64,000 bases of DNA from NCBI RefSeq assembly GCF_964355755.1, contig NC_092672.1:1798001-1862000 (forward strand), read 5' to 3'. The notes beneath the pieces were generated by a model. It made no database searches. It saw only the letters and a list, made by a program, of their open reading frames with translations, and had not been told where the DNA came from. The stretch comes from Antedon mediterranea. Its lineage: Eukaryota > Echinodermata > Crinoidea > Comatulida > Antedonidae. Every line of letters starts with the position of its first letter. Positions within the stretch are counted from its first letter, which is position 1. The position numbers and the translations under genes are program-made. Shown one piece after another: positions 47,818 through 61,163 of the stretch.

Positions 47818-47820
47818 TTC

Positions 47821-47965
47821 GTGGATACGTGCGTGGGACTGTATGGCTACGCGCGTGTGACTGTCTGGCTACGCGTGGGACTTCGTTGCTACGCGCGTGT
47901 GACTGTGTGGCTGCGCTAAGCGTGGGACTTTGTGGCTACACATGGGACTTTGTGGCCACCTAGAC
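47821..47965 (+). repeat. Degenerate 19-20-bp tandem repeat, target of the Harbinger-like element
   Basis: About seven units of GTGGCTACGCGTGGGACTT type. One more unit lies left of the element (about 46941-46962), so the element inserted into the array. Confidence 0.8.
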
Positions 47966-50357
47966 TTCCTCAATAACAGTTCCCACCATGAAGTACAGTT
48001 CCAAATACCATCCAAAAAATCTTCTTTTCAAAGATTTGAAAACCTCTTTTATAGTAGTAGAAAATAAATGTAAAAAACTCTAGAAAGACTAATAGTGAAA
48101 TAAAAATTAGACAATCTTGGTCATGTCAATTTTGAATACAATGCACATTGTTCCGATTGAAATATCGACAGAGATCGATTGTTGTATATGACTTTAGAAT
48201 AGATTGTATTTATTATTGTATAAAACTTTTCTAAACCTGGCCTCCTTTCAACATTTTGAACACACAAGAGTTTAATTTAAGTTTCAACATCACGAAGCAT
48301 CAGTTGAACCATGTATTAGCACAGTTATTGATTGGTCAAGTAAGAGATCATGTGACAGTACTTCACTTATAATGTAAAAGTTTCCTATCTAAATGAATAT
48401 AAATATTTAATGAAAATCCTTAAATACGTTTAATTTACTTAAGTGAAATATCTCACTTAAGTGTGATTGTGAATACGACCACTGCTTTCAGCAGTTGAAT
48501 TTTCATATATATATTTAATGGCAATCCTATTTATTTATTTACTCACTTCACTTAAGTGTGATTGGTGAACTGACTTACATCAGTTGAATTTGAATATGGC
48601 AACAGTACTAATTTAACAGTATCATTTTACAATATTGAAACAATTTTTACCTGGTAATCTATCTGTGAACAATAATTGTCAAAGAACAATCGAACAATAC
48701 CGGCAGCATGCCAACACTATTACTAACGATTCACCTGCACACCATTGTATCCAACTAAACAAATCCTTTCAATTCGTTAACGGGACTTTTTCAGATAGTA
48801 ACAACATACTAAGTAATTTGAATAATGTTGAGCAATATAACTTCCGTGTTGCATGGAGAAATTAATAAATGGAGTAATAATTATTTAGTGATGGCAAAAT
48901 AGTGTTTAAATTGTTTTACTCGTATTTAACTTGTGTTTTGACCCATAAGGAATGTTTGTTTAGTGATGCATTCAATCAGATAGCATTGCTAGAGAGGAGA
49001 ACGATAATTTAATTATTTCCAATGTTCATGCAAGTATCTAAATCACTAAAAAGAAAAACAATAATAACATTTTCAAAAAAATTGTGGCAAATTAACTATT
49101 ATAATCAGCACTTTTGTTTATAATCTTGATTTGAAGATTCTGTATCTAAAATTAAGATAGGCCTGTTCATCTGTTATACCAGAGTGAAGAGTGGAATTCA
49201 ACTCTTCCCTGGTTGTACCGTGCTTTGATAGGTATGGAAGGCATACGAAGTCAAACACATTCCGGTCAATGGGACTTGTAAATAGAATGTATGTTGATAT
49301 AATATCATAGAATGTACTTTTAATTAATTAACTAAATGCTGTGAAAGCCTTTTTATATATACATTACCAAAAATAAAAGGAATATAAAATACAGCATTAC
49401 AATGTTGATGATCACCACAGTTTATTCAACAATTCATCTTCAGATGCAAATGTCATTCCCGGTCGTTTATATTCGACGATTTCTTTTTTTTTTTTTACTG
49501 AAAACTGTAAATTGCGTAATCGATAACTGAACCTATTTCGAATAAATTATGTATTAGGATTTTAATCTTCTCTTAGCAAAAGAAGGGTATAGTGAACATG
49601 TAGACATAGACCAAACTTGAAAAATAAACCCCTGGGGTATAAACGACCAACAAAACAATGTCGCTGCCAGCCCGTGATAACAAAAGGAAGTAAATTACTT
49701 TTAAAAATGTATAGACCCCCTAAATGAATTGAATAAAGTAAGCATCCTGCAATACGGCAACGCTAAACGTTAGTTTAAAGATCAACTAATTTCATTTCTT
49801 TCAAGAAAGTAGGCCTACATTGCAACTTCTGAGGAAAAAGCACGGCACCCAAAACCACTACAAAAGAAGCTCTGCGTGAAAGTATGAAATGGAACTTATT
49901 ATCCCATCAACAAGTGCCATATCTTCCTTTTGTCATGGCAGGGGCAAAAATGGTGACCACTTACCGCCGCCTCTCCCGCGTTAGTAACTGGTGTTCCTTC
50001 TACAACTGTAAGTATTGAAAACGCACTCAATATATAAACATAATGGCAACTACTGCAGACAATGTATAACTTCCTTAACATTTTTATAAAAGGCTGGAAT
50101 AGATAAACAGCAGTAGCGCTTGGTATGATCCTTGGTTGGATGACTAGGCCTATACAATTAAACACTCTGACATTCACGTTTCGTTTGTTTTGACTCACTC
50201 ACAGCCCTGTGTTGAATTATAAACTCTCTTTTAATTCATTCTTTTCATCGTAGTCGCTCAAGTATGAAACAATCTATAAACAGTGTACTGTACTATGTAT
50301 TATACAATAGTTATCTTTTCTATTTGGAGAGGGCGCTGTAGATCGTCAATGACACAA
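47966..50357. other. Intergenic sequence, nothing firmly recognised
   Basis: 48425-48600 has two copies of a CACTTAAGTGTGATTGTGAA ... CAGTTGAATTT block. The rest is AT-rich without a supported gene. Confidence 0.4.
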
Positions 50358-50612
50358 CTTGTGTTGCGTCGCTAGTGGGAACCACGCTTTAAGCTTGGTT
50401 CCCACTAGAACGTAACGCAAGCAAGGACGTAAACGCAACGCAAGCGTTTTAACCAATGACAAGCGAAGTTATAGACAGTTAGCAATCACAAGCGAATAAG
50501 CCATCGCTTGTGATTGGTCAATTCACTTGCGTTGCGTTACGTCCTTGTGTTGCGTCGCTAGTGGGAACCACGCTTTGCGTTCCTGCGTTGCGTCCAGGGA
50601 ACCAAGCTTACA
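50358..50612. mobile_element. Compound MITE M2, copy c
   Basis: A solo right end (GCGTCGCTAGTGGGAACCAC), a full element with doubled inner stretch, and a further right end (GCGTCCAGGGAACCAAGCTT) lie in series. Confidence 0.75.
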
Positions 50613-51216
50613 ACGACTTTTCTACGCGCAATTTGTAAAAGTGAGGTTCGCTACAATGGTGTCACTTTTACACCTCCACTCAGTACCAGCGATGGTGTTT
50701 ATATAATCAGCAATGGTGTATACGTGTTAAGATGTTTTATTGACAATTAGTTTACATAATTCACCATTTTATCGAAATAATAAGACTGACTACAGTGCTG
50801 TGTTTAGAGTCAAATGATGGTTATCAATTCATCATTAATTTGAAATTGAACGAATTTAACAGTGAATCACAGTGCTGTGTTAACACTTTGTTGATTACGA
50901 ATTGACTACGAATAAATAATTATACTAAATAATTATTGTAATTATACTGTCTGCATATTATTATTATTTCCGTTTTCCATAATTTCGGCGCCAAAAACCA
51001 TTTTTTGTTATGCCTACGGCGCATCAACACTGTATACTCTGGACTACAACAACAAACAATCTCTCGGAGTTTCTGTATAATTTTTATTTGTTTGTAATTT
51101 AGATCTCACAACAATTTTTGTTGTTTCCGATTTAAAACGAAAACGAATTTCTAATATTTTAATATTATTCTAAACTATTGATGCTTCTTCCACGTTCTAG
51201 ATTCTAAAAATAATGA

Positions 51217-51353
51217 AGCTTTTCCACCGCTAGAACTACGCGCAAGCAAATTCACCAATCATAAACGACGGTTCAGACAATTGTTCGCTTGTGATTGGTC
51301 AAATTACTTTCAATACGTGTACGTCCTTGCGTTGCGTCCAATGGAACCAAACT
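51217..51353. mobile_element. Diverged MITE M2, copy d
   Basis: CACCGCTAGAACTACGCGCA left and CGTTGCGTCCAATGGAACCA right, with CACCAATCAT and TGATTGGTCA inside. Confidence 0.65.
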
Positions 51354-51409
51354 GAAATACAATGCTTGTGCTGCTTCAAAAGCCAGGGAAACGATTTTAC
51401 TAAATACAT

Positions 51410-54400
51410 TTAGTAGTTATCAAGACCATATCTCCCCAGTACAAGGACTGAAGAATAGATCTCTTCACCAGTCGGTATGATTTGGTCGGCTGGTAACAGG
51501 AATCCATATTCACCAGTATCTCGTAGCTCCACCAGGTACGAGTACTTGGCTCCTAAGGTACCATATCCCCAGTCAACGCTGGCACCGGTAGCTACGTCTG
51601 TGGTATAAACATTACACGGTTTAATTAAATAGTGTATGCTGACTTACTCCAGAACTCATGACGTAGTAAATGACTTATGTATACATTTCATAATGATTTA
51701 CATAAATTTACGTATTCTGGTATTCAAATTTAGAAAAATGTTTAGGCCTACTAAAATCTTCCCTTCAACAATTTCTCTCCTCGACTGATTACTCTGAAGT
51801 CAGGGAGGTATAAAATAAATACACATCTCCACTGGTGAAGTCGTGTATTATAGTGGTTTATACTCTTCAGTCCAGGTATTAATGTATAGAATATGCTATA
51901 GACTCTATAGGACTACAGTACTTGGTCCTGGATACATAGATAATAACACTCTAAACTTACATAATGTTTTAGCCGATTGACCTGATATATATTCTTTTCC
52001 ATGAACTTTCTTAATTTCTGCTACAGCCTCATCTCCAAGAGCAAGCTACAGAAATTGTAAATAGACATTGTATTTATGAACGTGTACTATAAGTTCTCGA
52101 CGTCACCGTCAAACTGTGGTTGCCCGCAAGGACAATGCAAGTGATTTGACCAATCACAAGTGATGGATTATTCAAACTGTCGCTTGTCATTGGTCAATAG
52201 CTTGCGTTGCTCCTAGTGAGAACCAAGCTTTTATGTCGACTTTATTTAACGCGAGATAGATTTCCAGAGAACAGTTATACTAATAATCTAAGTTGAATTT
52301 TTTAGAAATTGCTCACTTGCTGATCTGCGTTTCGTGGGTTATCGACAGTAGAGTACGACCATGGTGCAAGCCAGAGCTGTGTGTAGCTGTGCCAGTCTAC
52401 GAATACACGTATATCTTGTGTCTTCTTCACATTTAATAGGTACTCGGTTACCGATATGATTTCAATCTCTGAGTGTGGCTCACTCCCTCGATATGTTCTG
52501 GAGCACGGCCATGTACTGGCTCCATCACCTGTATGAATTGGTTGAAAATGTTAGCTGATTTTATCGTGTACAGGTACAAAACACATTTGTAACTTTAAGA
52601 ACATTTGTTAATGTTTAATCATGCTTGATTGAATATCGAAATATTTTGTTTTCTGCGAATATCCGTATCTACAGCGAAAAGGTTTCCCTAAATGAAAGGT
52701 TTCCCTAAATGACATATGAAGATGTTAGACTGAGAAAATTAAAGTATTGGTTGAAGCATGGAGGAAAAGTGAATACTATTTCTCTATGGTTGAAAAGAAA
52801 ATCATTATAAGCTTTTAGTTATAATTAGTTATCATTTAGTTATAGTAGGCCTATATCGTTTTTTTTTTAAATAGAAGAAAGCTTAAATATTACCTCCCCA
52901 TTTGTAGGCCCAGTTTCTGTTGGCGTCAGTTCCTATGCACGATGTTCCCAGATTCGGAGATCGAGTTTTACGCCAAAGACGATCCTTGAACAAAAAAAAA
53001 GTTATAATAGACATTATCAGTGTTATTAAAGTATCCGTTGTGTGCAAGGTGGGGATGTGGGGGTGGTGGAAAAAATGTGAAGGGAGTGCGCATGCTTGGA
53101 TTCATTAGGAGCAGCAGATCAACATCACAACATCAACATCCTTTCCAGCTTCTTTCTCTTTACTGTTGCTTATTGAAGATAAATTTTGGATGAAAGGATG
53201 GATCCGACGGTAGTATGATAACTATAGCTATAATTATGTTAATGCAAGTGACTTTGTTGTAAAAATGTTATGATTGATACTCATGGTATAATAATAGTGA
53301 TGGTAAGTGTGTGACATGCCTGAAAGGTATAAGTTGTATTGTTGCAAGTAATTATGCATTGTATTAAATATTTACCGTACTCTGTACCGTGACATAGATC
53401 ATGGAAAAGGTGATATGACGTAATTGCCAGAAGATTAATTAATTTGCATAATATGTAGGTGAAGAAAGTCGAGAGGTATATAGCGAAAGACGATCAAGAA
53501 TGACAGAGGCGTATAATTCCGATTTATAAGATTGTGCCAAAACTATGGAAACGAGCAATGCAGTTGTTAATGGAGTTATTACACTATTCGTAAGTATACA
53601 AAGTAGTTTAATGATTGTTGGAATAATGTCATGAAACCGTGCGGAAGTCTTATGTATGAAAGAAAATTGACTATTGTGAAAGGCATTTGGTGAACTTGGG
53701 GACTTACCCCGTTCTTGTCGTCCCACGTGTATGCATAGCCGTCCACATTGAGTGAAGGCACTATCAGCCAATCCAAACCGTCCAGGAGGCGTACCTCCTC
53801 GGTACTACCGGCAGCATAATTCTCAAGTAGCTAATAAAATATTAATTTAGGCCTATTATTTAACATTCTTTAATGTGTTTTCTCTATTTTGAGACTTTTA
53901 ATATAGTAGGCCTAATATTAATAATGACGGAATTTAAGGATTTTGAGGATTAATGCCATATTTATAGTTGGCATGTAGTAAGATAGTGGGATGTGTGGAA
54001 ATAAACAGTGAATTATTGCTTCTTTAGAAAGTACATTTTTAAAATAAAACTTCTAATTTCTTACTCTGTTGGTGAAATACACCACTGTAGCCGGTGAAAT
54101 CCATTCTCTTGCGTGGATACCGCCCTCAATCCAGACAACCGGTTTCCCTGAACCGCCAGATCCCTTTAACTAATTGTAAGTAAGTTTTAGAAAAGTTTAT
54201 AAGAACCAAATAATCTACGTTATTCAGTGTGAGAATGTCTAATGAATTGTGTAATGTTTTATGAACTTTATGCGTACGTCTAATGGACCTTGCTGCCATT
54301 ACTTGTTTAGGCCTATAACTATTTGCATAATAATACCTCTCGTGTTGTAAAATATGACAAAGATATATTGAGGTGAATCCACACAAAAGAAAAAAACCAT

Positions 54401-55804
54401 TATGACGACCAATTGGGCCTACCTACCTTTATTCCTCCAATTGGTCTGCCTTCATACGAATTCCCAATTGTAAATTCTTCTGTTATCATTGGGTACGCGG
54501 CTACCATATCTTTTATCCATTGCTGAATCTAGATAAATAAAACGAATCATTCTTAGGCATATTTTGCAATCCGGCCTTCTATTTTAAGTCTAAAATGAAG
54601 AACAAAATAATTCTTTAAATGTTGTATGTATTGCTAACACATTTTGAAAAGGGAGTAAAGGTTCCTATTTACGACAAATACAAGGAACATTTTGTGACGC
54701 ATTGATGATACAAACCCTCTTGAAGAAAAAAAGACAATTTGCGCTCATTTGATGAAACTCGAGAAGAACTCGCATTTTGGAAATGTTATAGGTATAGGCC
54801 ATATGTCTGTTTGATTGGATGTAATGATGTGTTATAATTTTTCTATGGGACGTAAACAACTAACATGTATATTAGTGACTCCACCCAGATCTACCACCTG
54901 AGCTGATGTGTTTTTAGAAATCAAAATTAATGGAGAAAATAATCACAAACGTAGGCCAAATGTGAAAGTAACTTATAAAGCATTCTGGTTACCTCCTCGT
55001 ACGTATGATACGTAGAATAGTCAAATGACGCTAAGTCACTACTGGTCACGCGGTCATCCATTCGCTGGTCATCTATAACTTTCTGGACGTCATCCATCAT
55101 CACATTAAATTTTAGGCCAGCAGCTTCAAGAAGTGTTTTGACATAGTGTTGTTCTTGTGGTTTTACCATGACGTCAACTGGTCTGGAGAGGGCTCGTGTA
55201 GATTGCCAAAACTCAACTCTGTCTCCAAGTCGATTTTCCATGTCATGCATCAGGTTTAGCTCACTTTCAGAATTCAACGTCACTCGTAAAACTTGGTAAC
55301 TTATTCATAAAAGTAATGACATGTTTTGAATAGGATAATTATGATAATGCTGAGTGATGGCAACATAGATGAAAACAGAAGGTTATTAATGTTATATGTG
55401 TGTTCAGAGAAACAATAAACACAAACAAAACGTTTAAACATTCAAAACAAACGTGTAGATCTTTTAAGTGTGATTCCCACTAGAGACGCAACAAATGGAC
55501 GTAGGCGCAAGCAAGACCAATGACAAGCGACAATTCGAACAATCCATCGTTTGTGATTGGTCACTTCGGGCTGGGTTGCGTCCTCTAATCGGAACTACGC
55601 TTTAACGGAAAGTACGAGGATACTTTCGAATTATCACATCAGTAAGCCTACATACACCAAGTACCCTACTTCAGTACCATGATATACTTTTTAAGCTAAC
55701 TAGTTTTGTTTAGATGTTTATACTTACCCATCATAGCGCGTTTGTTCGGCAACCACGAGCGCAGCCAAGAAGCATAGCACAGCAACCGTTTTGTAATAAT
55801 TCAT
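51410..55804 (-). CDS. M14A carboxypeptidase precursor, copy 1, complete, 9 exons, 429 aa
   Basis: Exons in coding order: 55804-55728, 55299-54993, 54528-54427, 54169-54065, 53830-53708, 52984-52894, 52528-52317, 52045-51961, 51597-51410; all GT/AG, phases close. A signal peptide (about residues 1-19, [13 protein letters not shown]) leads into an inhibitory propeptide; Arg109-Val110 is a plausible trypsin-type activation site. Zinc and catalytic residues: His181 and Glu184 in HAREW, His315 in HSYTQL, Tyr368, Glu391 in VELRDTG. Arg/Asn binding residues lie in TDANRNW. The residue equivalent to 255 is Val375, which favours hydrophobic C-terminal residues (A type) rather than basic ones. It is secreted, probably digestive. 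Oddity: three extra codons (WDDKNG before DRLWRK) at the end of exon 5 compared with copy 2. Confidence 0.95.
52115..52231. mobile_element. MITE M2, copy e, in carboxypeptidase 1 intron 7
   Basis: GACAATGCAAGTGATTTGACCAAT ... ATTGGTCAATAGC-TTGCGTTGCTCCTAGTGAGA. The same insertion is at 57645-57771 in copy 2. Confidence 0.7.
55464..55605. mobile_element. MITE M2, copy f, in carboxypeptidase 1 intron 1
   Basis: TTCCCACTAGAGACGCAAC left, GCGTCCTCTAATCGGAACTA right. The orthologous copy in gene 2 is at 60894-61029. Confidence 0.75.
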
Positions 55805-56382
55805 TGTTACCCCTGTGACATCAAATACTCTAATGAACTGTAAGGCTTGTATATTACCTTTTAGAATGTATTGAAATTATCTTATTAAATAAATACCAGC
55901 ATATTGTTTTCAAACCTGCTGACGAGTTCCCACCATGAAGATTTGATAGATGTTCTTATCGCAACAAGCTTGACAAATTGTATTATTTTCGCGCGGTTTG
56001 GTGGTTTTTCGCGCGCTTTATCGGCAATTGGTAGGATATGGCGATTCTGCTAGATCATATTTTGTTTGTTTCTTTATCAATCTTATTGGTTAATACTCGA
56101 AATGATGATAACGTTATTCAAAATTTTATAGCTGTATACCAAATAATATTTCCAAATTTATAAATTAGACCTATGTAATTTAGAAGTTGCGTATTTTTGT
56201 TTAAAACAATATGTAGTTGTATCAAGTCAAATGTTGGTTAGCAATTCAGCATTTAATTCGAAATACAATGTCGTTTTTGCATTCTGTTGATTATGCTACG
56301 AAATAATTCTGTACTATTATGTTACTGTCTGCACAGTACTTTGTTATAATATAAAAACTATAGTATAATATACTGTACTCTC
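55805..56382 (-). promoter_or_regulatory. Upstream region of carboxypeptidase gene 1
   Basis: A block from the ATG to about 56050 (CTGCTGACGAGTTCCCACC, TATTATTTTCGCGCGGTTTG, CGATTGGTAGGATATG-type words) is closely matched at 61164-61400 upstream of gene 2, so the duplicated gene kept its promoter. No TATA box or factor site is claimed. Confidence 0.45.
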
Positions 56383-56511
56383 TAAAGCTCTGTCTACACT
56401 ATCAAACTTTACGTGACATCATCACTTCCATATTTGGGTATATCACTACCATATTTTGGTACATCACTCTTTTTTGTCAAATTAATTTACTAGTACAGTA
56501 TAGACACAGAT
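56383..56511. mobile_element. Foldback MITE M1, copy 14
   Basis: Left TAAAGCTCTGTCTACACTAT; right arm decayed (TAGTACAGTATAGACACAGA). Same site as copy 15 in unit 3. Confidence 0.8.
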
Positions 56512-56751
56512 AATTAGTATATTAAGTATTTCCGTTTGTCGCAGTTGCGTGCTTTAATTTCGACGCTCAAATTGTTTTTTTTTATTATAGGCCTGGAGTA
56601 GGCCTACGTCACCTTGTTGATCGTTACATGATTACAGAACACAATCACAATCTTTATCTGCAATTATATGTTTATTATTATTTCCGGTTTCAGTGAAAAC
56701 ATATAATTCAAATCGAGTGTTTCCACATTCTAGATTCAAACAATATTAAAG

Positions 56752-56895
56752 CGTTGCTTCTTTAAGACGAAACGCAAAGAAGTACGCGCAGCAAAAATAA
56801 TTTAACCAGTCAAAAACGACAGTATGATCGGTTACTTGTGATTGTTTGAAATTAGTTGCGCTGCGTGTACGCATTTCTGATGCGTTTGGATGATT
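56752..56895. mobile_element. Decayed MITE M2, copy g
   Basis: AAACGCAAAGAAGTACGCGC and TGTGATTGTTTGAAATTAGT-TGCGCTGCG remain. Orthologous to copy j at 62145-62280. Confidence 0.5.
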
Positions 56896-56950
56896 GACAT
56901 TGATCTTGTGGAGTGCTGGAAAAGATAATGGAAATATTCACTAGATACAT

Positions 56951-59900
56951 TTAGTATTTATCAAGGCCATATCTCCCTAGTACAAGGACTGATGGATAGA
57001 TCTCTTCACCCGTCGGTATGATTTGGTCGGCTGGTAACAGGAATCCATAATCACCAGTATCTCGTAGCTCCACTACGTACGAGTACTTGGCTCCTAAGGT
57101 ACCATATCCCCAGTCAACACTGGCACCGGCAGCTGAGTCTGTGGTATAAACATTAAACTTGGTTTAAATACTGTATGCTGACGTCAAACTCCAGAACTCA
57201 TGACGTAGTAAATGAGTAATGTATACATTTCATTAAATGATTTGCATAAATTTACGTATTCTGGTATTCACATTTTGAAAAACGTTTAGGCCTACTAAAA
57301 TCTTGCCTTCAACAAATTCTCTCCTCGACTCGTTACTCTGAAGTCAGAGAGGTGTAAAATAAATACACACATCCACTGGTGAAGTCGTCTATTTTAGTGG
57401 TTTGTACTCTTCAGTACAGGTATAATGTTGGATATGCTATAGACTCTATAGGACTACTTCTTGGTCGTGGATGAACGTAACATAATAATAACACTTACAT
57501 AATGTTTTAGCCGATGGACCTGATATATATTCTTTTCCATGAATCTTCTTGATTTCTGCTACAGCCTCATCTCCAAGAGCAAGCTACAGAAATTGTAAAT
57601 AGACATTATTTATGAACGTGTACTATCAGTTCTCGACGTCACCAGCTAACTTTTGTTGCCCGAAAGGACAATGCAAGTAATTTGACCAATCACAAGTGAT
57701 GAATTATTCAAACTGTCGCTTGTCATTGGTCAATAGCTTCCATTGCTCCTAGTGAGAAACAAGCTTTTATTTCGACTTTATTTAACGCGAAATAGATTTC
57801 CAGGGAACAGTTATACTAATAATCTAAATTGAATTTTGTATAAATTGCTCACTTGCTGATCTGAATTTCGTGGGTTTTCCACAGTAGCAGAGTACGACCA
57901 AGGAGCCAGCCAGAGCTGTGAGTAGCTATGCCAGTCTACGAATACACGTACATCTTGTGTCTTGTTCACATTTAATAGGTAGTCGGTTACCGATCTGATT
58001 TCAATCTCTGAGTGTGGCTCACTCCCTCGATATGTGATTGAACACGGCCATGTACTGGCTCCATCACCTGTATGAATTAGTTGAAAATGTTAGCTGATTT
58101 TATCGTGTACACGTACAATACAAAGTTGTAGATTAAAGAACATTTTTTAATGTTTAATCTGCTTGGTCGAATATCGAAAGATTCTGTTTTCTGCGAATAT
58201 CCGTATCTACAGAGAAAAGGTTTCCCTAAATGACATATGAAGATGTTAGACTGAGAAAATTAAAGTATTGGTTGAAGCATGGAGGAAAAATGAATATTTC
58301 TCTATGGTTGAAGAGAAAATCATTATAGGCTTTTAGTTATAGGCCTAATTAGTTTTCATTTAGTTATATTATACCTATATCGTGTTTTTTTTAAATATAA
58401 GAAAGCCTAAATATTACCTCCCCATTTATAGGCCCAGTTTCTGTTGGGATCAGTTCCTATGCACAATGTGCCCGGATTCGGAGATCGAGTTTTACGCCAA
58501 AGACGATCCTTGAAGAAAACAAATGATTGTGAATCATAATTAGGCAATATCAGTGTTATTTTAGTATAGATCATTTTTGTGTGCAAGGTGGGGATAAGGG
58601 GTGGGAGAGAAATGGGGAGGGATGCGCATGCTTGGATTCTTCATAAGCAGCAGATCAACATCAAAACATCAACATCATTATCAGCTTCTTTCTCTTTTGC
58701 TTATTGGAGAATAAAAGGATGGATCCGACGGTACTATGACAACTGTAGCTATAATTAGGCCCTATGCTGATACAATTGCCTTTGTTGTAAAAATGTTATG
58801 ATTGATACTCAATAAAAAAGATAATGATGATGATAAGTGTGTTACAGGCCTGAAAGGTATAAGTTGCATTGTTGAAAGTAATTATTCATTGTATTAAATA
58901 TTTACCGTACTCTGTACCGTGACATAGATCGTGGAAAAGGTGATATGACGTAATTGCCAGAAGAGTAATTTGCATGTAGGTGAAGAAAGTCGAGAGGTAT
59001 ATGGCGAAAGACGATCAAGAATGACAGTGGCGTATAATTCCGATTTATGAGATTGTGCCAAAACTATGGAAGCGGGCAATGCGAATGTTACTGGAGTTAT
59101 TACACTATTCGTGAGTATACAATGTAGTTTATTAGTTGGAATAATGTCATGAAAAGTCTTACGTATGAATGGTAAAGAAAATTGACTTTTGTGAAAGGCA
59201 TTTGGTGAACTTGGGGACTTACCCCGCTCCACGTGTACGCATAGCCGTCCACATTGAGTGAAGGCACTATCAGCCAATCCAAGCCATCCAGAAGACGTAC
59301 CTCCTCGGCGCTCCCGGCATTATAATTCTCAAGTAGCTTTAAAATAAAAGGCATTATTAAAGCTATGTGGCCTACAAATATGGCAATTTTTAGTAGGTTG
59401 GGGCGGGGTGGGGCGGGGGGTGTTGATTCTGAGGAAAGATAAATTAATTTAGGCCTACTATTTCACATTCCTTAATGTGTTGTCCTTTTTTAGCGGGAAG
59501 ACCCTTCGATAGTAATTATAATGATGAAATTGAAGAATTTTAGGTGATGGTAAGATAGTATGTGGAAATACACAGTGAATTACCACTTTTTCAACAATAT
59601 ATTTTTGTTATCGAAACTCAAAATTTTGATTTCTTACTTTGTTGGTGAAATACATCACTGTAGCGGGTGAAATCCATTCTCTTGCGTGGATACCGCCTTC
59701 AAACCAAACAACTGGTTTTCCTATACTGCCAGATCCCTTTAACTAATAATACGAGAAAGAAAGAAACATAATTTACAGCCCATAGGACTTTCTGCAATTT
59801 TCACTGTTTTTACTGTTTCATCTGATTTGATAATAGTATTCTATTTATACATTTTACGTGCTTCCTCTCGAATATATTAAATGTGGACGAAACCTACACA

Positions 59901-61163
59901 GAAGGTAAAACCAACGACTAATTAGGCTTTCCCATACCTTTATTCCTCCAATTGGTCTGCCTTCATACGAATTTCCAATTGTAAATTCTTCTGTTATCCC
60001 TGGGTACGCTGCTACCATATCTTTTATCCATTGCTGGATCTAGATAAAAAAAGAGAACGAATTACTTTTAGTTATACTTTTCTAGTTATACTTTTCAGTT
60101 ATAAAAAAATATGAAAAACAAAATGATGTTTTCCATATTTTTAACACATTTTGAAAAGGGTGTAAAGGTTTCCATTTTCGACAAATAATTGATTGATAAT
60201 GCAGCCGATCTTGAGAAAAAACGCAACTTGCGCTCATTTGATGAAACTGCACGAAGCATCAGTGAGAGAAGCATTTTGGAAATTGTATAGGTTAGGCTAT
60301 TTATTTGTTTATAAAATGTAAATAACTAAAATGTATATAGTGAAGAAATCAAAATTCATGTGGAAAATGAACAGAAACGTAGACTAAATGCGTCAATCAA
60401 CTGCATTCTGGTTTTTACCTCCTCGTACGTATGATACACAGAATAGTCAAATGTCGCTAAGTCACTACTGGTCACACGGTCATCCATTCGCTGGTCATCT
60501 ATAACTTTCTGGACGTCATCCATCATCACATCAAATTCTAGGCCAGCAGCTTCAAGAAGTGTTTTGACATAGTGTTGTTCTTGTGGTTTTACCATGACGT
60601 CAACTGGTCTGGAGAGGGCTCGTGTAGATTGCCAAAACTCCACTCTGTCTCCAAGTCGTTTTTCCATTTCATGCATCAGGTTCAGCTCACGTTCAGAATT
60701 CAACGTAACGCGGAAAACTTGGTAACTTATTCATAAAAATAATGACATGTTTTGAGAAGAAAGGATAATTTATATGACATTGCTGAGTGATGGCAACATA
60801 GATGAAAACAGAACTTATTAATGTTATAGTGTGCGCAGAGAAACAATAAAAACAAACAAAACGTTTAAACATTCGAAAGAACGTGTAGATCTTTTAATGT
60901 GGTTCGCACTAGAGACGCAACGTATGGACGTAGGCGCAAGCAAGTTGACCAATGACAAGCTACAGTTTGAACAATCCGTCGTTTGTTATTGGTCACTTGC
61001 GTTGTGTCCTAGTCGGAACTACGCTTTAACGGAACGTGCGAGGATATTTATTTCTAACCCTAACTATCACATCAGTATATACTTACCCATCATATCGCGT
61101 TTGTTCGGCAACCACGAGCGCAGCCAAGAGGCATACCACAGCAACCGTTTTGTAATAATTCAT
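56951..61163 (-). CDS. M14A carboxypeptidase precursor, copy 2, complete, 9 exons, 427 aa
   Basis: Exons in coding order: 61163-61087, 60725-60419, 60039-59938, 59742-59638, 59336-59223, 58508-58418, 58067-57853, 57583-57499, 57138-56951; GT/AG, phases close (1284 nt). Same plan as copy 1: signal peptide, activation propeptide, HAREW, NVDGY, TDANRNW, HSYSQL, Y-(S/A)-A-G-A-S-V-D-W and ELRDTG. The specificity position is again Val. Compared with copy 1 it has a shorter loop before DRLWRK (WSG, the usual family length) and one extra codon near the end of exon 7 (SATVENP for STVDNP). The start codon, signal peptide and upstream block are conserved. Both copies look functional, with no stops or broken splice sites. 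Confidence 0.95.
57645..57771. mobile_element. MITE M2, copy h, in carboxypeptidase 2 intron 7
   Basis: Orthologous to copy e; TTGACCAATCACAAGTGATG and TCATTGGTCAATAGC are kept. Confidence 0.65.
60894..61029. mobile_element. MITE M2, copy i, in carboxypeptidase 2 intron 1
   Basis: TTCGCACTAGAGACGCAACG left, TGTGTCCTAGTCGGAACTAC right. Orthologous to copy f. Confidence 0.75.

Larger units (their letters stand above)
50808..56223. repeat. Segmental duplication, unit 1 (carboxypeptidase gene 1)
   Basis: Unit starts share GTCAAATGATGGTTA: here at about 50808, then about 56224 and 61535. Exons and introns align throughout with unit 2, including intronic MITEs. No MITE M1 is present near 50960, where units 2 and 3 have one. 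Confidence 0.8.

Noticed and set aside
49930-50015. Small minus-strand exon (VEGTPVTNAGEAA) with good-looking AG and GTAAGT signals
   Set aside because: No neighbouring exon could be joined and no family match is apparent; an isolated 40-base exon is not enough.
58894-59277. Minus-strand frames [11 protein letters not shown]... in both carboxypeptidase genes (also 53439-53771)
   Set aside because: They read carboxypeptidase exon 5 in the wrong frame and continue through the intron; they appear twice because the gene is duplicated.
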